A stretch of DNA of 33,218 bases from an uncultured Collinsella sp. (GTDB taxonomy: Bacteria; Actinomycetota; Coriobacteriia; Coriobacteriales; Coriobacteriaceae). Under the pieces are notes generated by a model, which was given only the letters and a program-made list of their open reading frames with translations, did not search any database and was not told the origin of the DNA. Of this stretch, positions 8,808-16,486 are shown piece after piece. The stretch spans positions 1 to 33,218 of the forward strand of contig CABRFG010000020.1 in the NCBI GenBank assembly GCA_902470095.1. Direction: 5' to 3'. Both the position numbers and the translations under genes were made by a program. Position 1 is the first letter of the stretch. Each line of letters starts with the position of its first letter.

Positions 8808-8943
8808 AGCGTATGTATGTATCGGTCGCCGAGCGCGGCACCTCAGTTGGGTCCGTCGGTAGGTAAGGTATATATCGTCCGCAAGTTGCGCGGGGGCAAG
8901 TCTAGGTGCTCCCGGGTAAGATTCTCTATTGATAGGAGAAGAC

Positions 8944-10557
8944 ATGGCCATCATCAACAAGGGTATGTCCAGGCGTTCGTTCCTCGGCCTCACCGGCAGC
9001 GTCGCTGCTGTCGCAGGGCTTGGTCTCACCGGCTGCGGTGGCAGCTCTAGCGACGAGGGTTCCGCTTCCGGTTCCACCGATTCCGCCAACCGTGGCGGCG
9101 GCGTGATCACCGCTGGTTCCGCTTACGCTCCGTCCAGCTTCGACCCCGCCAGCACCGGCTCCGCTGTGGGCCTGGGTGCTAACTGGCACGTTATCGAGGG
9201 CCTCTACGGCATCGATTACCACGACTACAGCACCTTCAACGAGCTCGCCACCGACGATCCCAAGTCCGTGGACGACACTACCTTCGAGGTCACCATCCGC
9301 AAGGGCGCCAAGTTCTCCGATGGCACCGAGGTCACTGCTGACGACGTCGTTGCCTCCTACACCGCTTGTGCTGCTTCCGCTACCTATGCTCCGTTCTTCC
9401 AGCCCTTCGAGTCCATCGAGGCCAAGGACGCCAGCACTGTAACGGTCAAGACCAAGGTCCCCAACTTCTCCCTGCTCAAGGATCGTCTGGCCATCATCCG
9501 CGTTACCCCGGCTACCCAGGCCGAGGAGGAGCGCGCCAAGCAGCCGATCGGCTCCGGCCCCTGGATGTACGACTCTATCTCCGATACCGAGATCACTCTG
9601 GTTCCCAACCCCGAGTACAACGGTGAGTATGCTGCCGAGGATAAGAAGATTCAGTACAGCATCCTGACCGACCCCACCGCTCGCGTTACCGCTCAGCAGG
9701 AGGGCTCCACGCTCGTTATGGAGCTCGTCACCGCTGACGCCGTCGACCAGCTCGAGAGCGCTGGCTGCAAGATCGATAACGTTCAGGGTTTCGGCACCCG
9801 CTTCATCATGTTCAACGTCGCCAAGGAGCCTTGGAACAACGTCAAGGTCCGTCAGGCCGTCATGTACGCGCTCGACACCGAGAAGATGATCACCAACACC
9901 TTCGCCGGCCTTGCCACCGCTGCCAGCTGCTACCTGCCCAAGAGCTTCACCAACTATCATGAGGCTTCCACGGTGTACAAGACTGACACCAAGAAGGCCA
10001 AGAAGCTCATCGAAGAGTCTGGCATCACCCCGGGCGCCATCACCCTGCGCACCACCGACAACGAGCAGATCAAGGGCATGGCCGCCCAGGTCAAGAACGA
10101 CCTCGACGCTCTCGGCTTCGATGTGACCATCCAGACCGATACCTCGCCGGCCACCTACGCTGCCATCGACGGCGGCGAGGCCTACGATATCCTCCTTGCC
10201 CCTGGCGATCCGTCCTGCTTCGGCGCCGACCCCGACCTGCTGCTCAACTGGTGGTACGGTGACAACGTCTGGATGCAGACCCGTTGCCCGTGGAAGGATT
10301 CCGCTGAGTGGGGGAAGCTCCACGGTCTCATGGACGAGGCTCTTGCCGCCGAGGGCGACGAGCAGCAGAAGAAGTGGAACGAGTGCTTCGATATCATCGC
10401 TGACAACGCCGTTCTGTACCCCGTTGTCCACGTCAAGACCGTCTCCGCTTCCTGGGACGATCCGTCCACCGCGCCCAACGGCGAGGCCCTCGATGGTTTC
10501 AAGGGCATCGGCACGACGAGCATGTCCTTCAGGGGCGTCGCGACCGTCAAGGCCTAA
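8944..10557 (+). CDS. sialic acid ABC transporter, substrate-binding lipoprotein (SatA/SiaE type)
   Basis: A 537-residue solute-binding protein of the peptide/opine/nickel family (SBP_bac_5). The N-terminus has a twin-arginine motif SRRSFLGLTG (Arg10-Arg11) and a lipobox LTGC with Cys31 as lipidation site, followed by a Gly/Ser/Asp linker. It is therefore probably exported by Tat and anchored outside the membrane. ATG 8944 is chosen over the longer frame because TAGGAGA precedes it. The family usually binds peptides. Sialic acid is inferred because this gene, the permease, the permease-ATPase fusion and the second ATPase precede nan catabolic genes, the arrangement known for the siaEFGI system of Corynebacterium glutamicum and related to SatABCD of Haemophilus ducreyi. 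A 2,7-anhydro or acetylated sialic acid is an alternative ligand. Confidence 0.8.
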   Translation: MAIINKGMSRRSFLGLTGSVAAVAGLGLTGCGGSSSDEGSASGSTDSANRGGGVITAGSAYAPSSFDPASTGSAVGLGANWHVIEGLYGIDYHDYSTFNELATDDPKSVDDTTFEVTIRKGAKFSDGTEVTADDVVASYTACAASATYAPFFQPFESIEAKDASTVTVKTKVPNFSLLKDRLAIIRVTPATQAEEERAKQPIGSGPWMYDSISDTEITLVPNPEYNGEYAAEDKKIQYSILTDPTARVTAQQEGSTLVMELVTADAVDQLESAGCKIDNVQGFGTRFIMFNVAKEPWNNVKVRQAVMYALDTEKMITNTFAGLATAASCYLPKSFTNYHEASTVYKTDTKKAKKLIEESGITPGAITLRTTDNEQIKGMAAQVKNDLDALGFDVTIQTDTSPATYAAIDGGEAYDILLAPGDPSCFGADPDLLLNWWYGDNVWMQTRCPWKDSAEWGKLHGLMDEALAAEGDEQQKKWNECFDIIADNAVLYPVVHVKTVSASWDDPSTAPNGEALDGFKGIGTTSMSFRGVATVKA

Positions 10558-10617
10558 GACTCGCTTGAGTCATATGTAGGGCGTCGGTCGTAAGGCAACG
10601 TCCTCAGAGTTGAAACA

Positions 10618-10651
10618 AAGACCCGGGCGGCCTCGATGTCGCTCGGGTCTT
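10618..10651 (+). other. intercistronic hairpin after the binding-protein gene
   Basis: A 12-bp stem with one G-U pair (AAGACCCGGGCG at 10618-10629 with CGCTCGGGTCTT at 10640-10651), loop of 10 nt. There is no T-run. It probably protects upstream mRNA or attenuates, giving more binding protein than permease. Confidence 0.55.
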
Positions 10652-10654
10652 GTA

Positions 10655-10672
10655 ATGAGTATCCATACTCAT
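10655..10672. promoter_or_regulatory. 8-bp-arm inverted repeat before the permease gene
   Basis: ATGAGTAT and ATACTCAT flank a CC centre, directly after the intercistronic hairpin. The spacing suits a protein-binding site. The function is unknown, and it is unrelated in sequence to the repeat at 8785-8807. Confidence 0.35.
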
Positions 10673-10712
10673 ATACCAGTTGGTCCTACCGACAAAAGAA
10701 AGGGGAGAGAAC

Positions 10713-11669
10713 GTGAACAACTTTCTACGTTTGATTGGAAGGCGTCTCGTGGCGCTGCCGATCATGGCATTGGGCGTCACCGTCCTGGTGTTCTTCCTTA
10801 TGTCGTTCTCCAAGACCGACCCCGCCTATACGGCGTTGGGTGACGGTGCCTCGCCCGAGGCGGTTGCCGAGTACCATGAGAAGTATGGTCTGGACGACCC
10901 CTGGCCCGTGCGCTACGTGCGCTACATGGGCGATTTGATCCATGGTGACATGGGCACCTATGGTGCTGCTCGCAACTCCGTTGCCAAGCGCATCTCCACG
11001 GCCCTGCCCGTCACGATGCAGCTGACCTTCATCGGTCTTGCCATCGGCGCGGTCGTCTCGTTTTTGCTCGGCGTCATCGCGGCACTGTATCGCGATAAAT
11101 GGCCGGACCAAGTGATCCGCGTCTTCTCCATCGCCGGCTTGGCAACCCCGTCGTTCTGGCTTGCCGTTCTGTTGATTCTGCTGTTCTCTTCCTACCTTAA
11201 GGTGCTTCCGGCGTCCGGTGCTCTGCCTCACTTCACCACCAACCCGGGAGGTTATTTGGCGCGCATGATTATGCCCGCTATCGCTCTGGCATTCCCGCTG
11301 ACGGGCCAGATGACTCGTATCGTGCGTACGGCCATGGTTGAGGAGCTCGATAAGGACTATGTCCGTATGGCTCGCGGCGCCGGCGTTCCCGAGAAGGTCG
11401 TCGTCGGCATCAACGTTTTGCGCAACGCGCTGATCACCCCGGTCACCACCCTCGGTCTTAAGATCGGCTACCTCATGGGCGGTGCCGTCGTCATCGAGGT
11501 CATCTTCAACCTCCCCGGCATGGGTACCGCGATCCTGCAGGGCGTTCAGGGCAACGAGGCGAACCTGGTTCAGGGCGTCGTCATCGTCGTTGCTCTTGCC
11601 TTCATCATCATCAACATCGTGGTTGACATGCTCTACCTGCTCATCAACCCGCGCATCAGGACGGTGTAG
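10713..11669 (+). CDS. sialic acid ABC transporter permease (DppB/OppB-like, SiaF type)
   Basis: A 318-residue inner-membrane permease of the binding-protein-dependent transport family. It begins NNFLRLIGRRLVALPIMALGV, the usual DppB-type first helix, has a periplasmic loop YGLDDPWPVRYVRYMGDLIHGDMG, about six hydrophobic segments, and the EAA loop (DYVRMARGAGVPEKVVVGINVLRNAL) that docks the ATPase. It starts at GTG 10713 with AAAGGGGAGAG just upstream; the frame is open further up to 10680 but without a better site. It should form a heterodimer with the permease part of the next protein. The substrate is inferred from the operon. Confidence 0.85.
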   Translation: MNNFLRLIGRRLVALPIMALGVTVLVFFLMSFSKTDPAYTALGDGASPEAVAEYHEKYGLDDPWPVRYVRYMGDLIHGDMGTYGAARNSVAKRISTALPVTMQLTFIGLAIGAVVSFLLGVIAALYRDKWPDQVIRVFSIAGLATPSFWLAVLLILLFSSYLKVLPASGALPHFTTNPGGYLARMIMPAIALAFPLTGQMTRIVRTAMVEELDKDYVRMARGAGVPEKVVVGINVLRNALITPVTTLGLKIGYLMGGAVVIEVIFNLPGMGTAILQGVQGNEANLVQGVVIVVALAFIIINIVVDMLYLLINPRIRTV

Positions 11670-11672
11670 ATT

Positions 11673-13688
11673 ATGGTAAAGATTCGAGAGAAGCAAACCG
11701 AGCAGCTCGAGAAAGCTGCCTCCAAGGGGCTCAAGCTCGGTGGCTGGAAGAAGATGACGCTGTCTTCTAAGATTGCCGCCGTCGTGCTGGCGCTGGTCGC
11801 CCTGACCGCGATTCTGGCGCCTCTTCTTGCCCCCTATAGCCCGGTCGAGATTTTCACTGCTCGCCAGGCTCCCGGCAACGGATTTATCTTCGGTACCGAC
11901 GATAAGGGTCGCGACATTCTGTCGCGCATGCTCTACGGTGGTCGTTACTCGCTGATCATCGGCTTTGGCGCCACTGCCATGGCTCTGGTCTGCGGCTCGG
12001 TCGTGGGCGCCCTCGCGGCGGTTTCGCGCAAGTCCGTTTCCGAGGCGATCATGCGCATCCTGGACATCATCATGTCCATCCCGGGCATCGCCCTCGCGGC
12101 CGTCTTCGTCTCCATCCTGGGCAATTCCGTGCCGTCGATCATCTTCGCCATCGGCTTTATGTACACTCCGCAGATTGCCCGTATCGTGCGCGCCAACATC
12201 GTGTCCGAGTACGGCGAGGACTATGTCCGCGCGGTCATCGTTTCCGGCGCCAAGGCTCCGTGGATTTTGATTAAGCACGTCCTGCGCAACTGCATCGCCC
12301 CGATTATGGTCTTCACCGTTACCCTGGTAGCCGACGCCATCATCTTCGAGGCCTCGCTGACCTTTATCGGCGCTGGTATTCAGGAGCCTACCGCTACCTG
12401 GGGCAACATCCTCGCCGATGCTCGCGGTGGCGTGCTCGCTGGCCGTTGGTGGCAGGCGCTGTTCCCGGGCCTGGCCATCATGATCACCTGCCTGGCGCTC
12501 AACATCCTGTCCGAGGGTATTACCGACGCCATGGCCGCTGCTCCCTCCGCCGCCCTGGATCCGACCGACTCCTCCAAGCGCCGCGAGGCCGACCTGCTGG
12601 TCTCCGACCCCGTTCGCGCTTACAAGGAGCAGGCTCAGTCCCTGTCCGCCCGTCTTGGCGCCCTGCGTGATGTCGAACTAAAGCGTAACGACCGCCATGT
12701 GCCCGATGAGTCCGTTGAGCCGATCCTTTCGGTCCGCGATTTCTGCATCCAGTTTGAGCACCACGGTGACATCAACGTCGTCGACCACGTCAACTTTGAC
12801 GTCCGTCCCGGCCAGACCATGGGCCTGGTAGGCGAGTCCGGCTGCGGTAAGTCCATCACCACGCTGGCCATCATGGGCCTGACCGACGATGACGAGCACC
12901 TTTCCGGCGAGGTCCTCTGGGAGGGCCGTGACCTGCTCAAGATGAGCAAGAAGGAGTGGTTCGGCCTGCGCGGTACCGATATCGCTATGGTCTATCAGGA
13001 CGCCCTGTCCTCGCTCAACCCCTCCATGCTCATCTCTGCCCAGATGAAGCAGCTCACCAAGCGCGGCGGAACCCGTAGCGCCGAGGAGCTCCTGGAGCTC
13101 GTCGGCCTCGATCCCAAACGCACGCTCGAGAGCTATCCGCACGAGCTTTCCGGCGGCCAGCGTCAGCGTGTCCTGATCGCTATGGCTCTTACCCGCGACC
13201 CCAAGCTGGTCATCTGCGACGAGCCCACGACCGCTCTGGACGTTACCGTCCAGAAGCAGGTCATCAAGCTGCTTAACGACCTTCAGGCCAAGCTCGGCTT
13301 TGCCATGATCTTCGTTTCGCACGACCTGGCACTGGTCGCCGAGGTCGCTCATAACATCACGGTTATGTACGCCGGCCAGGTTATCGAGCAGGCGCCCACC
13401 AAGGAGCTGCTCACCAACCCGATTCACGAGTACACCCGCGGCCTTCTGGGCTCCGTCCTGTCCATCGAGAGCGGTTCGGGCCGCCTGCACCAGGTTCCCG
13501 GCGCCGTTCCGAGCCCGCGCGATTTCCCCAAGGGCGATCGCTTCGCACCCCGCTCGAGCCATCCGCGCATTGGCCTGGACACCCGTCCGGTCTTCAAGCG
13601 CGTGCCCGGCACCGAGCACTTCTATTCCGAGCTCCCCGATGAGGTGCTCAAGGCAAATGGTTTGACCCCTCACGCGGAGGTGATGTAG
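11673..13688 (+). CDS. permease-ATPase fusion subunit of the sialic acid transporter (SiaG type)
   Basis: A 671-residue fusion. Residues 1 to about 295 are a DppC/OppC-type permease with an RDILSRMLYGGRYSL start of the membrane core and an EAA loop (EDYVRAVIVSGAKAPW). Residues about 350-610 are an ABC ATPase: Walker A GESGCGKS near 388, signature LSGGQRQRV near 492, Walker B LVICDEPTTALD near 514. The C-terminal region matches the oligopeptide-transporter ATPase tail (VPSPRDFPKGDRFAPRS), but all four cysteines that this tail usually carries are replaced. It starts 3 nt after the previous stop and is joined to the next gene without a gap. The same fusion is known in the C. glutamicum sialic acid transporter, which supports the substrate. 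Confidence 0.88.
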   Translation: MVKIREKQTEQLEKAASKGLKLGGWKKMTLSSKIAAVVLALVALTAILAPLLAPYSPVEIFTARQAPGNGFIFGTDDKGRDILSRMLYGGRYSLIIGFGATAMALVCGSVVGALAAVSRKSVSEAIMRILDIIMSIPGIALAAVFVSILGNSVPSIIFAIGFMYTPQIARIVRANIVSEYGEDYVRAVIVSGAKAPWILIKHVLRNCIAPIMVFTVTLVADAIIFEASLTFIGAGIQEPTATWGNILADARGGVLAGRWWQALFPGLAIMITCLALNILSEGITDAMAAAPSAALDPTDSSKRREADLLVSDPVRAYKEQAQSLSARLGALRDVELKRNDRHVPDESVEPILSVRDFCIQFEHHGDINVVDHVNFDVRPGQTMGLVGESGCGKSITTLAIMGLTDDDEHLSGEVLWEGRDLLKMSKKEWFGLRGTDIAMVYQDALSSLNPSMLISAQMKQLTKRGGTRSAEELLELVGLDPKRTLESYPHELSGGQRQRVLIAMALTRDPKLVICDEPTTALDVTVQKQVIKLLNDLQAKLGFAMIFVSHDLALVAEVAHNITVMYAGQVIEQAPTKELLTNPIHEYTRGLLGSVLSIESGSGRLHQVPGAVPSPRDFPKGDRFAPRSSHPRIGLDTRPVFKRVPGTEHFYSELPDEVLKANGLTPHAEVM

Positions 13689-14516
13689 ATGAGCGAGACC
13701 GCAGTCAACGGCGTCGAGCCGATCATCTTCCTTGATGACGTCCACGTCACCTTTAGGACCCGTACCGGCTCGATTCTGCACCCCAACCTGGTTCACGCCG
13801 TCCAGGGTGTAACGATTAAGCTCATGCCCGGACAGACCATCGGCATCGTCGGCGAGTCCGGTTGCGGAAAGTCCACCACCGCCAACGTCATGTGCGGCCT
13901 GCAGGCCCCCACGAGCGGCAAGGTCTACTTTAAGGGCAAGGACGTTACCAAGCGTACCGCCGAGGACCGTCGCCACATGGGTCGCGTCATCTCGGTCGTG
14001 TTCCAGAACCCGGCCACGGCGCTCAACCCCCGCATGGTCGTTCGCGAGCAACTGCTCGACCCCATGCGCGTCCACAACTTGGGTACCGAGGCCGAGCAGG
14101 AGAAGCGCGTCAAGGAGCTCTTGGAGCTCACCGGTCTGCCCAGCTCCGCCGCCGAGGTTCTTCCCGGCCAGCTTTCGGGCGGCCAGCGCCAGCGCGTCGC
14201 AATTGCCCGTGCCCTGTCGCTGAACCCCGATGCCATCATCGCCGACGAGCCCACCTCGGCTCTGGACGTTTCGGTCCGCGCGCAGATTCTGAACCTGCTG
14301 ACCGACCTTAAGAAGGAGCTCGGCCTGGCCATGGTGTTCATCAGCCATGACATCCAGACGGTCCGCTATATCTCTGACGACATCATCGTTATGAATGGTG
14401 GCAAGATCGTCGAGCAGGGCGAGGCCAAGCAGGTCTTCCAGCACCCTCAGGACCCCTACACCAAGATGCTGCTCGGCGCTGCGCCGTCGCTGCTGCATCC
14501 CAAGCTCGGCGAGTAG
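13689..14516 (+). CDS. sialic acid ABC transporter ATPase (SiaI type)
   Basis: A 275-residue DppF/OppF-like ATPase that would pair with the ATPase half of the preceding fusion. Walker A GESGCGKST near residue 55, signature LSGGQRQRVAIARAL, Walker B IADEPTSALD and the switch histidine in VFISHD are all present. The protein ends soon after HPQDPYTKMLLGAAP, so the cysteine-containing C-terminal tail of the family is missing; this is a short form. The ribosome site GGAGGTGAT lies inside the last codons of the fusion gene, so the two are translationally linked. Confidence 0.87.
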   Translation: MSETAVNGVEPIIFLDDVHVTFRTRTGSILHPNLVHAVQGVTIKLMPGQTIGIVGESGCGKSTTANVMCGLQAPTSGKVYFKGKDVTKRTAEDRRHMGRVISVVFQNPATALNPRMVVREQLLDPMRVHNLGTEAEQEKRVKELLELTGLPSSAAEVLPGQLSGGQRQRVAIARALSLNPDAIIADEPTSALDVSVRAQILNLLTDLKKELGLAMVFISHDIQTVRYISDDIIVMNGGKIVEQGEAKQVFQHPQDPYTKMLLGAAPSLLHPKLGE

Positions 14517-14532
14517 CCTCGCTTTCCCTCCC

Positions 14533-14560
14533 GTGCGCCCGGTTCCCTTGCCGGGCGCAC
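14533..14560 (+). other. intercistronic hairpin between transport and catabolic genes
   Basis: A perfect 10-bp GC-rich stem (GTGCGCCCGG at 14533-14542, CCGGGCGCAC at 14551-14560) with an 8-nt loop, 17 nt after the ATPase stop. No T-run follows. A processing or mRNA-stability role is more likely than termination. Confidence 0.55.
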
Positions 14561-14596
14561 CTCCGTTGCGATTTCGAAAGGCTGGGTTCACGAGCC

Positions 14597-15574
14597 ATGC
14601 CAAGTGCTCAGGAGCTACAACAGCAATTTGGTGAATATCGAGGCGCTATGCCCCGTCCATCGGATTTCGATCTCTTTTGGAAGGACCGCATGGCCGAGGC
14701 CGACGCCGTCGAGCTCGACTACGAGATTGAGGCGGCTTCGGTTGCGGATTCCGCGACCTGTCGGTTTTTCGACCTCTGGTATACCGGCATGTGTGGTGCA
14801 CGCCTGCATGCCAAGTACCTTAAACCCGTCTCGGACGAGCCTGTGCCATTGGTACTTCAGTTCCATGGGTATCCGGGTGCAAGCCGCAGCTGGTTTGAGC
14901 AGGCGTCGTTTGCGGGCATGGGCATGGCGCTCATTGCTCTCGATTGTCCTGGCCAAGGAGGCCCCTCCGAGGACATTGGTGGATTTGAGGGCACGACGGT
15001 CGCGGGCCATATCGTCGCCGGTATCGACGGCGACCCGGCCAACCTCTACTATGTCCGCCTACATCAGGATATTCGCATTCTGTGCCGTATCGTTCGCGAG
15101 CTCGAGGGCATCGATCTTACCCGCGTGTATGTGAACGGCGCATCGCAGGGCGGCGGGTTGGGCATTGCGACCTGCGCGCTTAACAGCGAGCTTATCAATC
15201 GCGCCGCCATCCTCTATCCCTTCCTGTCGGATTTCCGCCTGGTTTGGGATCTGGACGCCGACGATATTGCCTATGAGGGCCTGCGCTATTGGTCGCGCTG
15301 GTTTGACGAGGACTCGACCCGTATCGAGGAAGCCTATGCCAAGCTGGCGTACTTCGATTCCAAGAACTTTGCCCCCATGGTCAAATGCCCCGTTCTGTTT
15401 GGCACGGGCACAGCCGATATCGTCTGTCCGCCGGCGACGCAGTTTGCGGTGTACAACAACCTGTCCTGCGACAAGCGTCATGAGTTCTTTGAGGGCTTTG
15501 GCCACGAGGAGATTCAGGACTTTGATGATTTGATCATTCCGTTTTTCTGTGAGGGAGGGGAGGCTCATGTCTAA
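14597..15574 (+). CDS. CE7-family acetyl esterase, probable sialate O-acetylesterase
   Basis: A 325-residue alpha/beta hydrolase of carbohydrate esterase family 7 (cephalosporin-C deacetylase / acetylxylan esterase type). The family N-terminus PRPSDFDLFW, the oxyanion segment QFHGYPG, the nucleophile elbow GASQGGG (Ser183), the acid in GTADIVCPP (Asp274) and the base in FGHEE (His303) are all intact. No signal peptide, so it works in the cytoplasm on imported sugar. In this operon, between the transporter and nanA, the likely job is removing O-acetyl groups from sialic acid or acetylated amino sugars; the xylan label of the family does not fit. The start ATG 14597 gives the family-typical N-terminus although its ribosome site (AAAGG) is about 15 nt away. 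Confidence 0.82.
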   Translation: MPSAQELQQQFGEYRGAMPRPSDFDLFWKDRMAEADAVELDYEIEAASVADSATCRFFDLWYTGMCGARLHAKYLKPVSDEPVPLVLQFHGYPGASRSWFEQASFAGMGMALIALDCPGQGGPSEDIGGFEGTTVAGHIVAGIDGDPANLYYVRLHQDIRILCRIVRELEGIDLTRVYVNGASQGGGLGIATCALNSELINRAAILYPFLSDFRLVWDLDADDIAYEGLRYWSRWFDEDSTRIEEAYAKLAYFDSKNFAPMVKCPVLFGTGTADIVCPPATQFAVYNNLSCDKRHEFFEGFGHEEIQDFDDLIIPFFCEGGEAHV

Positions 15575-16418
15575 GTGCGAGAGCAATGTTGACGAGCTGA
15601 TTGTCCCCGGGCTCGTGGGAATTCCTGGAACGGTTTCGTCAAGGCTCGCAGACTATCGGGACTGGCACGGTGATGTCCAAGCAGATGTTTCTGATTTAGA
15701 GACATGCGCTCCGAATCTTGAGATTCAAGGCCTGGCCATTACGGCGATTGACTTTGTTAGCCCCTGCGCCCGTTACTCGGAGGTTTCCTTTGAGCTCGGT
15801 GACCATGCGGTCCACGCTCGTTTGATTGAGCCTGTCGGTCGTGCCCGAGTATCTGAGCGCGTGCCGCTGTGCCTGATGTTCCACGACATCGATCGGCCTG
15901 TGCGCGGCTGGCATCACATGACGAGATTTGCCGCCATGGGATATGCCGTGCTTGCACTGGACGACGGTGTTGCTGGTACGGACGACCTGCAGCGGGGGAT
16001 TGCTTCGCCCGCTTTTGTCGAGCGCGTCCGTTGGGGCTGCGCGTTGGCGAAGGTCGCGCGCAATCTTGACGGCGTAGACTCCGATCGCATTTTTGCGTGG
16101 GGCGAGGGCCTTGGCGGCGGCGTCGCGCTGGCGGTTTCCGCTCTGGACGAGCGGGGCCTTGCCTGCACGGCGGTTGCCAATCCAATCCCCGGTGGCCTTG
16201 AGGCTCTGTCGTCTCGGGTGCGCGGATCGGTGCTCATGGGCACATCGCTCATGGATGCCGTGAGCGATCCCAAGGGCCAGTTCGCCGTATTCAACGGTCT
16301 TGAGTGTGACCGGAGGCATATCATCTATGCCAAATACGCTCACGAGCGCATCAATGCGTTCGAAAACGAAGTCGTCGACTTCTTGAACCAAACGTTCTAC
16401 CCGTGTTCTTTGGCCTAG
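15567..16418 (+). CDS. CE7-like protein with lost catalytic serine (pseudo-esterase)
   Basis: A 283-residue paralogue of the preceding esterase. The shared C-terminal block QFAVFNGLECDRRH aligns with QFAVYNNLSCDKRH, and the hydrolase core aligns throughout. In the nucleophile elbow GASQGGG has become GEGLGGG, so the serine is replaced by Gly181. The acid (Asp230) and base (His259) positions remain. The oxyanion segment is altered too (FHDIDRP instead of FHGYPG). It overlaps the esterase gene by 8 nt (ATGTCTAA) with a strong GGGAGGGGAGG site inside that gene, implying coupled translation. It is probably not hydrolytic. It may assemble with the active enzyme, since CE7 enzymes are oligomers, or bind ligand. 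The frame is open and intact, so it is not an obvious pseudogene. Confidence 0.75.
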   Translation: MSKCESNVDELIVPGLVGIPGTVSSRLADYRDWHGDVQADVSDLETCAPNLEIQGLAITAIDFVSPCARYSEVSFELGDHAVHARLIEPVGRARVSERVPLCLMFHDIDRPVRGWHHMTRFAAMGYAVLALDDGVAGTDDLQRGIASPAFVERVRWGCALAKVARNLDGVDSDRIFAWGEGLGGGVALAVSALDERGLACTAVANPIPGGLEALSSRVRGSVLMGTSLMDAVSDPKGQFAVFNGLECDRRHIIYAKYAHERINAFENEVVDFLNQTFYPCSLA

Positions 16419-16486
16419 ACGGCCTGGACACTGCCAACAAGAGTGGGTGGCATAGGGCCGCCCGCCAGACAACTAAGGAGATTCTT

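Larger units (their letters stand above)
8579..8943 (+). promoter_or_regulatory. gene-free structured leader of the nan operon
   Basis: 365 nt without coding potential between uvrC and the transporter operon. No clear uvrC terminator is seen. TTGACT at 8679-8684 is a good -35, with TGCTAT at 8703-8708 as a poor -10 (18-nt spacer). Transcription from there would give a leader of about 230 nt. That leader contains an outer stem CGATACATAC (8744-8753) with GTATGTATCG (8815-8824), enclosing a 9-bp perfect inverted repeat (8785-8807). Further down, GCACCT (8838-8843) can pair with AGGTGC (8905-8910). The elements are seen; any regulatory role is inferred. Confidence 0.5.

Noticed and set aside
8944..10557. 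Annotation as a plain dipeptide/nickel binding protein
   Set aside because: The family alone would give this, but the permease-ATPase fusion and the nan genes in the same operon favour sialic acid.
12678..14603. Antisense open frame of about 640 codons over the transporter ATPases
   Set aside because: Shadow of the ABC ATPase coding sequence; no ribosome site or family match, and the + strand frames carry all expected motifs.
14597..15574. Acetylxylan esterase as a literal function
   Set aside because: The family match is real, but the enzyme has no signal peptide and sits between a sugar importer and nanA, so xylan is an unlikely substrate.
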